Of a DNA stretch of 26,441 bases, positions 7,075 through 14,124 are shown in pieces. Under the pieces are notes generated by a model. That model saw nothing but the letters and a program-made list of their open reading frames with translations, did not search any database and was not told where the DNA came from. The first letter of the stretch is position 1. Each line of letters opens with the position of its first letter. The position numbers were made by a program, and so were the translations under genes. Source of the DNA: Planctomycetales bacterium (lineage in GTDB: Bacteria > Planctomycetota > Phycisphaerae > SM23-33); contig DAOWOP010000011.1 in the NCBI GenBank assembly GCA_030642005.1, positions 1 to 26,441 on the forward strand, in the 5' to 3' direction.

Positions 7075-8244
7075 ATGGCAATCCGTACGGAAATCAAAAA
7101 GACAATCGCCGCCCGCGCCGAGCAACTGGAAGCCCTGGCGATGAAGATACATCGAAATCCCGAACTGGGACTTGAGGAGAAAAAGGCTTGCGCCTGGCAG
7201 GTGCAGATGCTCAAGCGCTGGGGTTTCAAAGTGCAGACGCCGTTTGCGGGTTTTTCGACGGCGTACAAGGCCGTCTGCGGGCGAGGCAAGCCTGTGTTCT
7301 GCCTCATGGCCGAGTACGACGCCCTGCCGGGGATCGGCCACGCCTGCGGACACAACCTGATATGCACTGTTGCGATGGGCGCTGGTTTTGCGATCCGCGA
7401 GGCGCTGAAGCGGGAGAAGATTCCCGGAACGGTCGTCGTGATGGGTACGCCGGCGGAAGAATCGGAGGGCGGGAAGGTCAGGATGCTGCAAAACGGCGCT
7501 CTGAAGGGGATTGACGCGGCGATGATGGCGCATCCCTGGTTCCGCACGACTCCCGACATCGGCAGCACCGCGATCCAGCGGATTGACGTTACCTTCAAGG
7601 GCGTTTCCGCCCACGCCGCAGCCGCTCCGGAAAAGGCGAAAAACGCCCTCGACGCCGTAATGCTGCTGTTCCACGGCGTCAGCGCCTGGCGGCAGCAACT
7701 GCCGGAATCCAGTCGCATCCACGGTATCGTTGCCGAAGGCGGAGTGATCCCCAACGTTATTCCCGACATCGCCTCCTGCCAGTTCTACCTGAGGTCGCCC
7801 GATGAGGACGTGCTGGCCGATATGGCGGAACGCTTCGGCGACATCGTAAGAGGGGCTGCCTTGATGACCGGCACGAAAGCCCGAATGAGTCCCGCGATGG
7901 AGCCGTACCGCGCGCGCCGCCCGAATAAATCTTTCAACGAGGCGTTCCTTGAATCGGCCGAGGCTGTCGGACTAAACCCCGTCATTCCGGATGGTCCGGA
8001 TCGCGGTTCAACCGATTTCGGCGATGTGTCACAGGTAATACCGGGAATTCACCCATACTTCGGAATAGCGAAAAAGGAAATCGCGGGTCATTCGATTGCC
8101 TTCAAAAAGGCTGCCGGAAGCGCCTACGCGCTCAAGCAGATGCTACGAGCAACAGAGGCGGTGGCGCAGGTCGGATACCGATATTTTGCGGATGACGCCT
8201 TCCGAAAAAGCGTCCACGCCGACTTTCGCAAACACACGAAGTAG
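7075..8244 (+). CDS. M20 family amidohydrolase (AbgB / PM20D2-like)
   Basis: Product of 389 residues from ATG 7075; the GGGGAG at 7061-7066 is its ribosome site, and an adjacent GTG at 7072 is an alternative. A longer in-frame start at 7030 would overlap the nitroreductase and has no such site. Zinc-ligand motifs of the M20D branch are present: EYDALPGIGHACGHN, TPAEESEGG, MMAHPW and AGHS near the C-terminus. The dimerisation lid begins at IDVTFKGVSAHAAA, and STDFGDVSQVIPGIHPYF is typical of p-aminobenzoyl-glutamate hydrolase and beta-alanyl-lysine dipeptidase relatives. It probably cleaves a small amide or dipeptide in the cytoplasm; no signal peptide is seen. The exact substrate is not predictable. 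Confidence 0.92.
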   Translation: MAIRTEIKKTIAARAEQLEALAMKIHRNPELGLEEKKACAWQVQMLKRWGFKVQTPFAGFSTAYKAVCGRGKPVFCLMAEYDALPGIGHACGHNLICTVAMGAGFAIREALKREKIPGTVVVMGTPAEESEGGKVRMLQNGALKGIDAAMMAHPWFRTTPDIGSTAIQRIDVTFKGVSAHAAAAPEKAKNALDAVMLLFHGVSAWRQQLPESSRIHGIVAEGGVIPNVIPDIASCQFYLRSPDEDVLADMAERFGDIVRGAALMTGTKARMSPAMEPYRARRPNKSFNEAFLESAEAVGLNPVIPDGPDRGSTDFGDVSQVIPGIHPYFGIAKKEIAGHSIAFKKAAGSAYALKQMLRATEAVAQVGYRYFADDAFRKSVHADFRKHTK

Positions 8245-8275
8245 CAGCCGGCAAACCGGCAGCCGGTAATCAGAT
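8245..8275 (+). repeat. Heptamer repeat block directly after the M20 stop codon
   Basis: Degenerate heptamers (CAGCCGG, CAAACCG, GCAGCCG, GTAATCA) begin at the first base after the stop codon. No inverted partner is visible in the same gap. It is related in layout, not in sequence, to the other blocks in this window. Confidence 0.55.
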
Positions 8276-8304
8276 GCTCAAGATGTATCGGGGTTTGGAG
8301 TCTC

Positions 8305-8360
8305 CAGCGAAGGGCGTAAACATGCCCATCCCATGGGGAAGGATGTGGCACCCATCGCTG
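8305..8360 (+). other. Possible structured leader upstream of the PHP gene
   Basis: Bases 8305-8310 (CAGCGA) pair with 8355-8360 (TCGCTG) and GGG 8312-8314 pairs with CCC 8351-8353 across one mismatch. Inside, CATCC (8327-8331) can pair with GGATG (8341-8345), or CCCAT can pair with ATGGG as an alternative. It ends 32 nt before the start codon of the next gene, which has no clear ribosome site. It matches no riboswitch class that I can name. Confidence 0.3.
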
Positions 8361-8392
8361 AGTTGTGATAAAGTTTCATTGACCAATCGACC

Positions 8393-8998
8393 ATGAAAGT
8401 AGAATTGCACTTACATACCAGTCGTTACAGCGCCTGCTCGAAGGCTACTCCAGCCGAGTTGATGGAGCGGATGATCCAGGCGGGTTACGAGGCCGTGTTT
8501 ATCACCGAGCACGACGCCGTATGGGGCAGCAGTGAGATTGCTCAACTCCAGGCCGGTTTTCCAGACATCAGTATTTTTCCCGGCATAGAAATAAGCATCG
8601 GCCAACAGGGGATGCAGCACCTGTTGGTGCTGGGCACGACCGACCCGGTATATATGAGACTTGATGAGACAAAGGATATTCTGGAAAAGGCCCGCGCCGA
8701 GAGGCATCTGACTGTCCTGGCTCACCCGTTCCGCTGGGAGCAAGGCGCTGCGATGCTCGCCGACGGCCTGCGGCCTGACGCAATGGAACACCTGACCAAC
8801 AACCATACGCCCGGCATGGCCAAGATTTCCATCGCAGCGGCCGAGCGTCTTGATATGCCGCTGGTCAACTCCGGCGACGTGCATGGACTGGACTTCCTCA
8901 ACCGCTTCTGGATCGAGACGGACCAGCCGATTATCAAGGCGTCCGACATTCGCCCCGCCGTGCTCAACCGTGCATACGTCAACCGAATAGGCAAATGA
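8393..8998 (+). CDS. PHP domain phosphoesterase
   Basis: Product of 201 residues, a stand-alone PHP domain. Metal ligands are recognisable in order: HLH (H6, H8), TEHD (E39, H40, D41), E66 in PGIE, H76 in MQHLL, H111 in LAHPFRW, and D162/H164 in SGDVHG. Proteins of this size act as metal-dependent phosphoesterases on small molecules or nucleic-acid ends; histidinol phosphatase is a related activity, but nothing here points to histidine synthesis. The ATG gives HLHT in the usual place near the N-terminus. No convincing Shine-Dalgarno sequence precedes it. The gene is convergent with infA, with an inverted repeat lying between the two stop codons. Confidence 0.9.
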   Translation: MKVELHLHTSRYSACSKATPAELMERMIQAGYEAVFITEHDAVWGSSEIAQLQAGFPDISIFPGIEISIGQQGMQHLLVLGTTDPVYMRLDETKDILEKARAERHLTVLAHPFRWEQGAAMLADGLRPDAMEHLTNNHTPGMAKISIAAAERLDMPLVNSGDVHGLDFLNRFWIETDQPIIKASDIRPAVLNRAYVNRIGK

Positions 8999-9134
8999 TT
9001 TCCGATTTCCAATTTTCAATTTCCAATTGAACAGAAGAAAAAGAAAGACAAGTAGTCGCAAACATCGCGGCGGCGGCGCTGAAGCCTCTTTTTTCTTCTT
9101 CTAAATTGGAAATTAAAAATTGGAAATCGGAAAT
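8998..9134. repeat. Inverted pair of heptamer blocks between convergent stop codons
   Basis: The left arm 8998-9028 starts on the last base of the PHP stop codon. The right arm 9104-9134 ends 2 bp from the infA stop. They are reverse complements over 31 nt with one mismatch, made of TCCAATT-like heptamers. Complementary purine and pyrimidine tracts (AGAAGAAAAA near 9034, TTTTTTCTTCTTCT near 9089-9102) extend the stem further. It is a likely bidirectional terminator or intergenic palindrome. Confidence 0.9.
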
Positions 9135-9136
9135 GT

Positions 9137-9364
9137 TTACTTCTGCCTGTACACGATCCTGGCCTTGGTCAGGTCGTATGGGCTGATCTGGATAAGGACG
9201 TGGTCGCCGGGCAGGATGCGGATGTAGTGCCGGCGCATTCGCCCTGAGATGTGCCCGATGAGTTGATGCTTCTTTTCGCCTATCTCGACTTCCAGGCGGA
9301 ACATCGCGTTGGGCAGCGCCTCAAGGACGAGCGCTTCGGTTTCAATGTGTTCGGTCTTTCCCAT
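9137..9364 (-). CDS. infA: Translation initiation factor IF-1
   Basis: Product of 75 residues, a normal IF-1 length. The single S1/OB-fold shows EALVLEALPNAMFRLEV, then GHISGRMRRHYIRILPGDHV (the family signature) and the conserved YDLTKARIVYRQK end. It binds the 30S A site and supports start-site selection with IF-2 and IF-3. It stands alone here rather than in a ribosomal protein operon. A strong sigma-70 type promoter lies about 27 nt upstream. It is transcribed divergently from gatC. Confidence 0.97.
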   Translation of the reverse strand: MGKTEHIETEALVLEALPNAMFRLEVEIGEKKHQLIGHISGRMRRHYIRILPGDHVLIQISPYDLTKARIVYRQK

Positions 9365-9390
9365 GTCTTATTTTTTACAATGGACGATGC

Positions 9391-9419
9391 ACTATAACCT
9401 TGCCGCACGCCGACGTCAA
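9391..9419 (-). promoter_or_regulatory. Promoter for infA
   Basis: On the minus strand TTGACG (9419-9414) and TATAGT (9396-9391) are separated by 17 nt, each five of six consensus bases. It would give a leader of about 20 nt. A small inverted repeat AACTGC-CGAA-GCAGTT (9418-9433) overlaps the -35 edge and could be an operator, but is short. Confidence 0.65.
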
Positions 9420-9495
9420 CTGCCGAAGCAGTTTATATCCTGCTATTATTGTGTTCGGCTAAACGGCGAGCCGACCTTCAGCATTATCGCGGTGG

Positions 9496-9524
9496 TTGAC
9501 ACAGCCGGAATCATATCGCATCAT
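9496..9524 (+). promoter_or_regulatory. Candidate promoter for the gatC cluster
   Basis: A perfect TTGACA (9496-9501) is followed 17 nt later by CATCAT (9519-9524, four of six -10 bases). It would start transcription about 38 nt before the gatC ATG. Confidence 0.45.
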
Positions 9525-9568
9525 CATCCGCAACGGTGCCGGTTACTATCAGGGAGACGCTTCAAGAT

Positions 9569-9874
9569 ATGACTGAAAAGAAAATAGACAGGAAACTAAT
9601 CCGCCATATCGCCCTGTTGGCGCGAATCGAAATGACCGACGAACAAGCCGAAACCCTTGGCCGGCAGTTCGCCGGGATCGTCGCCTACATGGATAAGCTG
9701 GGCGAACTGGACACCGACGGCGTCGAGCCGATGGCCCACGCGCTGGACGTTCGCAACGTCTTGGCAGAGGATACCCCCGGCCGGTCGCTGCCGGTCGAAC
9801 AGGCCATGGCCAACGCCCCCGCCCGCGACGGCGGATTCTACAAGGTTCCCAAGGTCATCGGAGATTCGCAATAG
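9569..9874 (+). CDS. gatC: Asp-tRNA(Asn)/Glu-tRNA(Gln) amidotransferase subunit C
   Basis: Product of 101 residues from ATG 9569 (MTEKKIDRKLIRHIALLARI). A GTG at 9536 in the same frame would add 11 residues not typical of GatC. Conserved features are the N-terminal HIALLARI helix, VEPMAHALDVRNVLAED and the C-terminal FYKVPKVI. GatC wraps around GatA and holds it to GatB in the GatCAB complex. GGGAG at 9551-9555 is 13 nt upstream, rather far for a ribosome site. It is the first gene of the gatC-gatA-gatB group. Confidence 0.96.
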   Translation: MTEKKIDRKLIRHIALLARIEMTDEQAETLGRQFAGIVAYMDKLGELDTDGVEPMAHALDVRNVLAEDTPGRSLPVEQAMANAPARDGGFYKVPKVIGDSQ

Positions 9875-9913
9875 TTCGTAATTGGTAACAGGGTATTCCC
9901 AACCTCGTTTAGC

Positions 9914-9932
9914 CGTCGTCGGTACGACGACG
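9914..9932 (+). other. Palindromic hairpin between gatC and gatA
   Basis: CGTCGTCG (9914-9921) and CGACGACG (9925-9932) form an 8-bp perfect stem with a 3-nt loop, in the 90-nt gap between gatC and gatA. The stretch 9875-9905 right after the gatC stop (GTAATTGGTAAC) looks like a decayed heptamer block. The hairpin could tune the relative output of the two genes; there is no T-run after it. Confidence 0.45.
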
Positions 9933-9964
9933 AAAATGAACATCGGCGTCGATTGGAGAAAATT

Positions 9965-11476
9965 GTGAGCGATATTCTGAACCTTTCCGCTCTGGGATTG
10001 CGCGACGCAATCGCCGCCGGCGAGGTCTCCGCCGCCGAAGCAACACGCGATTATCTTGATGCTATCGAGGCGATGGATAAAAAAGTCTGCGCCTATAATG
10101 AAATCTTCGCCGAGCGGGCGATGGGACGGGCTGAAGAAATCGACAAAAAACGCTCCGCCGGCAAAACGCTGGGCGCACTTGCCGGCGTGCCCGTCGCCGT
10201 TAAGGACAATATCTGTACCTCCTTCGGCAGGACGAGTTGCTCATCAAAGATTCTCGAAAACTTCCACGCTCCTTACGACGCGACCGTTGCGGGCAAATTG
10301 GAATCGGCCGGGGCGATTATCCTCGGCAAGACCAATATGGACGAGTTCGCGATGGGCTCATCGACGGAGAACTCGGCCTTTAATGCCACTCGCAATCCGT
10401 GGGACACTTCGCACGTTCCCGGCGGGTCGTCGGGCGGGTCGGCTGCGGCGGTCGCGGCGAGGATGTGCGCAGCGGCTGTCGGTTCTGACACCGGCGGGTC
10501 GATCCGCCAGCCGGCGGCGTTCTGCGGTGTCGTCGGCCTGAAACCTACATACGGACGAGTCAGTCGGTACGGACTTGTTGCCTTCGGCTCCAGCCTCGAC
10601 CAGATCGGCCCGCTGGCCCGCGACGTAGCAGATTCAGCCCTGCTGCTCGGCGCCATCGCCGGACACGATACGCACGACTCGACCAGCATAGACCGGCCCG
10701 TACCGGAATACCTTGCCTCACTGGATAAACCTGTCGAAAAACTGCGAGTCGGGCTGGTAAAGGAGTTTCATTCCGAATCGCTGGACGACGAGATTCGCGC
10801 CGCCGTGGACAAGGCTGTGAAAATCTACCGTGACGCCGGGGCCGAGATTATCGAAGTTTCGTTGCCCCACAGCCGGGTTGACACCGACGAGGGCGGCCAA
10901 CTTTCATCCTACGCCGTGGCGTGTTACTACCTCGTCGCAACGGCAGAAGCCTCCAGCAACCTCGCCCGATACGACGGCGTGCATTACGGCCATCGAACCG
11001 CCGATAAGGTCGGCGACATTATCGAACTGTACAGCCGAAGCCGGGCAGAAGGCTTCGGCGACGAGGTCAAACGCCGAATAATGCTCGGGACCTACGCCCT
11101 CTCGTCCGGCTACTACGACGCCTACTATCTCAAGGCCCTCAAAGTCCGCCGGCTTATCAAAAACGATTTCGACAAAGCGTTCGAGAATTGCGACGTGCTG
11201 CTCTGTCCGGTCGCTCCAGAGACCGCCTTCAAAATCGGCGAAAAGACAGCCGATCCGCTGACGATGTACCTGTCGGACATTTACACCATCAGCGTCAACC
11301 TTGCCGGGATTCCGGGCGTCTCCATCCCGGCGGGCCTGAGCGAGTCCGGCTTACCGCTGGCCGTCCAATTGCTCGGCAACGTCTTCGCCGAAGAAACCCT
11401 CCTCCGCGCCGCAAGGATGTACGAAATGGCAAGCGGTATCACTCGCTTAACGCCGGAAATAGTAAAAGAAAATTAG
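9965..11476 (+). CDS. gatA: Asp-tRNA(Asn)/Glu-tRNA(Gln) amidotransferase subunit A
   Basis: Product of 503 residues of the amidase-signature family. The Ser-cisSer-Lys triad is complete: Lys80 in AVKDN, Ser155 in GGSSGGS and nucleophile Ser179 in SDTGGSIRQ, almost the same numbering as in well-studied GatA proteins. GTG 9965 is chosen because GGAG lies 6 nt upstream (9955-9958); a TTG at 9953 would make that site part of the gene. GatA releases ammonia from glutamine and feeds it to GatB. C-terminal GIPGVSIPAG and PLAVQLLG motifs are intact. It is followed by three small hairpins and a small membrane gene before gatB. Confidence 0.97.
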   Translation: MSDILNLSALGLRDAIAAGEVSAAEATRDYLDAIEAMDKKVCAYNEIFAERAMGRAEEIDKKRSAGKTLGALAGVPVAVKDNICTSFGRTSCSSKILENFHAPYDATVAGKLESAGAIILGKTNMDEFAMGSSTENSAFNATRNPWDTSHVPGGSSGGSAAAVAARMCAAAVGSDTGGSIRQPAAFCGVVGLKPTYGRVSRYGLVAFGSSLDQIGPLARDVADSALLLGAIAGHDTHDSTSIDRPVPEYLASLDKPVEKLRVGLVKEFHSESLDDEIRAAVDKAVKIYRDAGAEIIEVSLPHSRVDTDEGGQLSSYAVACYYLVATAEASSNLARYDGVHYGHRTADKVGDIIELYSRSRAEGFGDEVKRRIMLGTYALSSGYYDAYYLKALKVRRLIKNDFDKAFENCDVLLCPVAPETAFKIGEKTADPLTMYLSDIYTISVNLAGIPGVSIPAGLSESGLPLAVQLLGNVFAEETLLRAARMYEMASGITRLTPEIVKEN

Positions 11477-11558
11477 CCGCGTTAGCGGCGCCTTTCTTAG
11501 CCACGGGCGGAAGCCCGTGGAAAAATGGTTGCGTTACGAACATAAGCCCCAGCGGGGC
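11476..11558 (+). repeat. Cluster of three short GC-rich hairpins
   Basis: Three palindromes follow one another after the gatA stop: GCCGC-GTTA-GCGGC (11476-11489), CCACGGGC-GGAA-GCCCGTGG (11501-11520, GNRA-type loop, then AAAAA) and GCCCC-AGC-GGGGC (11546-11558). The middle one is strong enough to slow or end transcription. They resemble REP-like palindromic elements, and similar loops occur at 5800-5830 and 24985-25003. Confidence 0.65.
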
Positions 11559-11574
11559 GCCTTGGAGCAACACA

Positions 11575-11802
11575 ATGGGACATACATACGCAAATCTGAT
11601 GCGGGATAAACCGATTCCGGGATTCATCAGCCTGGCTGCTGGTTTCGTGCTTGGAATAATCGGCTACGGGTTAATTGCTGCTTACGACAGGACGAAGCGG
11701 AGCAAGTATGCAGCCCTGTTTATTCCATTGTGGATTGTATCCCTGTGCATCCTGTCGGTCATTATCGTAGCCGTTGTTTCGATACTGTTAGAGTGGAAGT
11801 AA
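11575..11802 (+). CDS. Small two-helix membrane protein inside the gat cluster
   Basis: Product of 75 residues from ATG 11575 (MGHTYANLMRDKPIPG), with GGAG 8 nt upstream. Two hydrophobic helices are visible: about 15-33 (ISLAAGFVLGIIGYGLIA) and 46-70 (LFIPLWIVSLCILSVIIVA, then VVSILLEW). Its stop lies 1 nt before the gatB start, so translation of the two may be coupled. It matches no family I know and has no obvious link to tRNA amidation. The same frame is open far upstream, overlapping gatA, but only this part has membrane-protein character and a ribosome site. Confidence 0.7.
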   Translation: MGHTYANLMRDKPIPGFISLAAGFVLGIIGYGLIAAYDRTKRSKYAALFIPLWIVSLCILSVIIVAVVSILLEWK

Positions 11803-11803
11803 A

Positions 11804-13297
11804 ATGACAAAACCAGACAACACGCAACCGGTAATTGGCCTGGAGATTCACGTCGAACTGGCGACGGAGACCAAGATGTTCTGCCGGTGCGCCAACCGCT
11901 TCGGCGACCCGCCCAATACCCATACCTGCCCGGTCTGTATCGGTATGCCCGGTTCGCTGCCGGTGATGAACAAAAAGGCTGTCGAGTATTCGATGAAAGT
12001 CGGCATGGCCCTGAACTGCACCGTGCCGGAATTCACCAAGTGGGACCGCAAAAGTTACTACTATCCCGACCTGCCGAAGAACTACCAGATAAGCCAGTAC
12101 GACCTGCCGTTAACGATCGACGGTCACCTGGACATACCCCTGACCGGCGGGCAGACAAAGCGCATCGGCATCACCCGCGCTCACCTGGAAGAGGATGCCG
12201 GCAAGAACGTCCACGACTTTCCCGCCCATACGGGCGTGGACCTGAACCGCGCGGGCGTGCCGTTGCTGGAGATCGTTACCGAGCCGCACCTTCGCAGCGT
12301 CGAGGAGGTCATGTCGTTCGCGCGGGCTATGCATCGGCTGGTTCGCTGGCTTGGCGTCTCGCAGGCCAACATGGAAATGGGGCAGATGCGCTTCGAGCCG
12401 AACATCTCCTTATGGGTCGGCGATCCGGAGAAAGTTTTCGACGAATCCGCCGGCTACTTCACGCCCATCTTCGAGGTGAAAAACCTCAACAGTTTCCGCT
12501 CGCTTGAGCGGACCTGCCAGTGGGTGATTGACTATCATCAGGCCCGGATTGCCGAGAAGGGCCGGGGCTGGTCGCTGGCCGACGTGGGCAAGCAGAACTG
12601 GGGTTTCCGCGACGACCTGAACGCCTGCGAGTTTCAGCGGGGCAAAGAAGAGGCCCACGATTATCGCTACTTCCCCGAGCCGGACCTCGCGCCGGTGGTG
12701 GTCGATGACGCCTGGCGGGAGCGAATCGCCAAACAGATCGGCGAACTACCCATCGCCCGAAAGGCCCGATACCTCGACAAATACAAAATCAGCGAGAAAG
12801 AAGCCGACGCCTTGACGCTGGATTCGCCGACGGGCGATTTGCTTGATGCGGCTGTCGCCGCCGGAGCAGAGGCGAAACGGTGCGTCAATCTGATGTTGGG
12901 TAAAGGCGCTTCGATTGCCAACGAGCGTGGCTGCAGAATCGCCGAAATCAGAATCACGCCGGAGCAATTAGCCGAACTTGCCAAGATGCTCGCCGGCGGC
13001 AAGGTCAACGCTACTGCTGCTGATAAAATCTTCGCCAAAATGGTCGAAACCGGCGATACGCCGGGGAAAATCGCCGAAGCAGAGGGCCTACTGGCTATTT
13101 TCGATGCCGGCAAGATTGGCGAGTGGGTGGACCAGGCAATAGCGAAAAATCCCCAGGCCGTCGAAGACGTCCGCGCCGGCGGGAAGAAGCAGAAAAAAGC
13201 CTTCGGCTTCCTGACCGGCCAGGTAATGCAACTGTCCGGCGGCGCCGCCACACCGGCCCAAGTCCAAAAACTCCTGCATGAAAAATTAGGCGGATGA
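11804..13297 (+). CDS. gatB: Asp-tRNA(Asn)/Glu-tRNA(Gln) amidotransferase subunit B
   Basis: Product of 497 residues. The N-terminal kinase-like catalytic core opens PVIGLEIHVELATETKMFC and has a zinc knuckle of FCRC and CPVC (about 26-44), the YYPDLPKNYQISQYD motif, GVDLNRAGVPLLEIVTEP and FEVKNLNSFRS. The C-terminal part (about 350-497) is the helical and YqeY-like tRNA-binding region, ending GQVMQLSGGAATP. It phosphorylates Glu- or Asp-tRNA and amidates it with ammonia from GatA, so this organism probably makes Gln-tRNA and/or Asn-tRNA indirectly. Its last 12 bases overlap the end of the convergent gene on the minus strand. Confidence 0.97.
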   Translation: MTKPDNTQPVIGLEIHVELATETKMFCRCANRFGDPPNTHTCPVCIGMPGSLPVMNKKAVEYSMKVGMALNCTVPEFTKWDRKSYYYPDLPKNYQISQYDLPLTIDGHLDIPLTGGQTKRIGITRAHLEEDAGKNVHDFPAHTGVDLNRAGVPLLEIVTEPHLRSVEEVMSFARAMHRLVRWLGVSQANMEMGQMRFEPNISLWVGDPEKVFDESAGYFTPIFEVKNLNSFRSLERTCQWVIDYHQARIAEKGRGWSLADVGKQNWGFRDDLNACEFQRGKEEAHDYRYFPEPDLAPVVVDDAWRERIAKQIGELPIARKARYLDKYKISEKEADALTLDSPTGDLLDAAVAAGAEAKRCVNLMLGKGASIANERGCRIAEIRITPEQLAELAKMLAGGKVNATAADKIFAKMVETGDTPGKIAEAEGLLAIFDAGKIGEWVDQAIAKNPQAVEDVRAGGKKQKKAFGFLTGQVMQLSGGAATPAQVQKLLHEKLGG

Positions 13298-13579
13298 TGC
13301 GGATTTTGCTCGAAGGTAAAATACGAACTGCAATACCATCACGGCTACACAGAGTCCCTTCCATAGCAACAGCCAAGTCGGCTGCCACCACGCCCCTGTG
13401 TAGAATTCCACAAAATCCGAGCAGCCAAAGACTGTGAAATTTATCGCCGCGATGATTTTGGACCTGCGGTGAGCCGGTTTCAGCAGTGAAGCAATAAAAC
13501 ACCCGCCGATGACAATCCAGAAGAATCCTTCAATGATGTTCCCATACCGAATAAGATTGTCGATAACGCTTTCGAACAT
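13286..13579 (-). CDS. Small membrane protein, unknown
   Basis: Product of 97 residues from ATG 13579. Three hydrophobic segments are visible: about 15-34 (IIEGFFWIVIGGCFIASLL), 42-60 (IIAAINFTVFGCSDFVEFY) and 64-90 (WWQPTWLLLWKGLCVAVMV). The TVFGCSDFVEFYTGAWW motif looks conserved rather than random. No clear Shine-Dalgarno precedes it. It converges on gatB with a 12-bp overlap of their ends. I do not recognise a family. The membrane character, codon use and tight packing make it likely to be real. Confidence 0.7.
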   Translation of the reverse strand: MFESVIDNLIRYGNIIEGFFWIVIGGCFIASLLKPAHRRSKIIAAINFTVFGCSDFVEFYTGAWWQPTWLLLWKGLCVAVMVLQFVFYLRAKSASSA

Positions 13580-13613
13580 GTGTTATACCGCGTATGAAGA
13601 GGGGTTTGCCCCT

Positions 13614-13976
13614 TTACTTCAGCGGCCTGGCGGGGAGGCGCCTAAGCGTTCTCGAAACCGGATCAACTACGATGCCTGCATTTTCCAGCGCCACTACACC
13701 GAGGATTGGTTCTGTGTCTGCTGGGCCGAGGATTATCTGGGCGACTGTCTCGTCGCCCATGAATGAGACTCTGGCGAAGCCGTATTCGAACTCCACGGGT
13801 TCGCCGTTGGCCAATTCATAGACTTTCTTTCCCTCCGGCTTGATGCCCGCTTCGAGGAGACGATCCTTTGGCCCCATGCAATCAATGGCGCCAGTATCAA
13901 CGAGAAATTCGGCCTCGAAAGGTTTGCCCTTCTGCTCCAGATTCGAGATACTCACTGTAACGTGTGTCATTCCCAT
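13614..13976 (-). CDS. Retropepsin-like (clan AA) aspartic protease
   Basis: Product of 120 residues, a single half-pepsin unit that would act as a dimer. The catalytic motif LVDTGA (residues 25-30), the flap-like region around ELANGEPVEFEYG and the hydrophobic ILGVVALENAGIVVDP segment near the end are typical of small bacterial clan AA proteases, which also tend to begin MGxTxVxV. No signal peptide is present. ATG 13976 has an upstream promoter ending only 7 nt away, so its mRNA would be leaderless; ATG 13970 (third residue) is an alternative with AAGGGG 7 nt upstream, but that AAGGGG would lie before the predicted transcription start. The target protein is unknown. Confidence 0.85.
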   Translation of the reverse strand: MGMTHVTVSISNLEQKGKPFEAEFLVDTGAIDCMGPKDRLLEAGIKPEGKKVYELANGEPVEFEYGFARVSFMGDETVAQIILGPADTEPILGVVALENAGIVVDPVSRTLRRLPARPLK

Positions 13977-13983
13977 GCCCCTT

Positions 13984-14013
13984 ATTATACAATCATATTA
14001 TCTCTTTTGTCAA
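13984..14013 (-). promoter_or_regulatory. Consensus sigma-70 promoter for the aspartic protease gene
   Basis: On the minus strand a perfect TTGACA (14013-14008) and a perfect TATAAT (13989-13984) are 18 nt apart. The -10 ends 7 nt before ATG 13976, so transcription would start at or next to the start codon. Confidence 0.75.
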
Positions 14014-14050
14014 TTATTCCGAATCCATTGCGGGATCATCCGAACAATCA

Positions 14051-14078
14051 TTGCAGCGGCGACAAATAGGAATATAAT
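14051..14078 (+). promoter_or_regulatory. Candidate promoter for the arginine decarboxylase gene
   Basis: A perfect TATAAT (14073-14078) with TTGCAG (14051-14056) 16 nt upstream would begin transcription about 40 nt before the decarboxylase ATG. The -35 is weak. It is divergent from the protease promoter 38 bp away. Confidence 0.5.
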
Positions 14079-14124
14079 TATCACTCGACAGGTGAAAGTT
14101 CACATAAAATTAGAGGAAGACCGG

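Noticed and set aside
8345..8359. Sigma-54 promoter suggested by TGGCAC before the PHP gene
   Set aside because: The GG to GC distance is 8 rather than 10 nt and the -12 element does not match TTGC; the same fault applies to TGGCAC at 24985.
11188..11574. Long upstream part of the frame containing the 75-residue membrane gene
   Set aside because: It overlaps gatA out of frame, is Arg/Pro-rich and passes through hairpins; only the part from ATG 11575 is gene-like.
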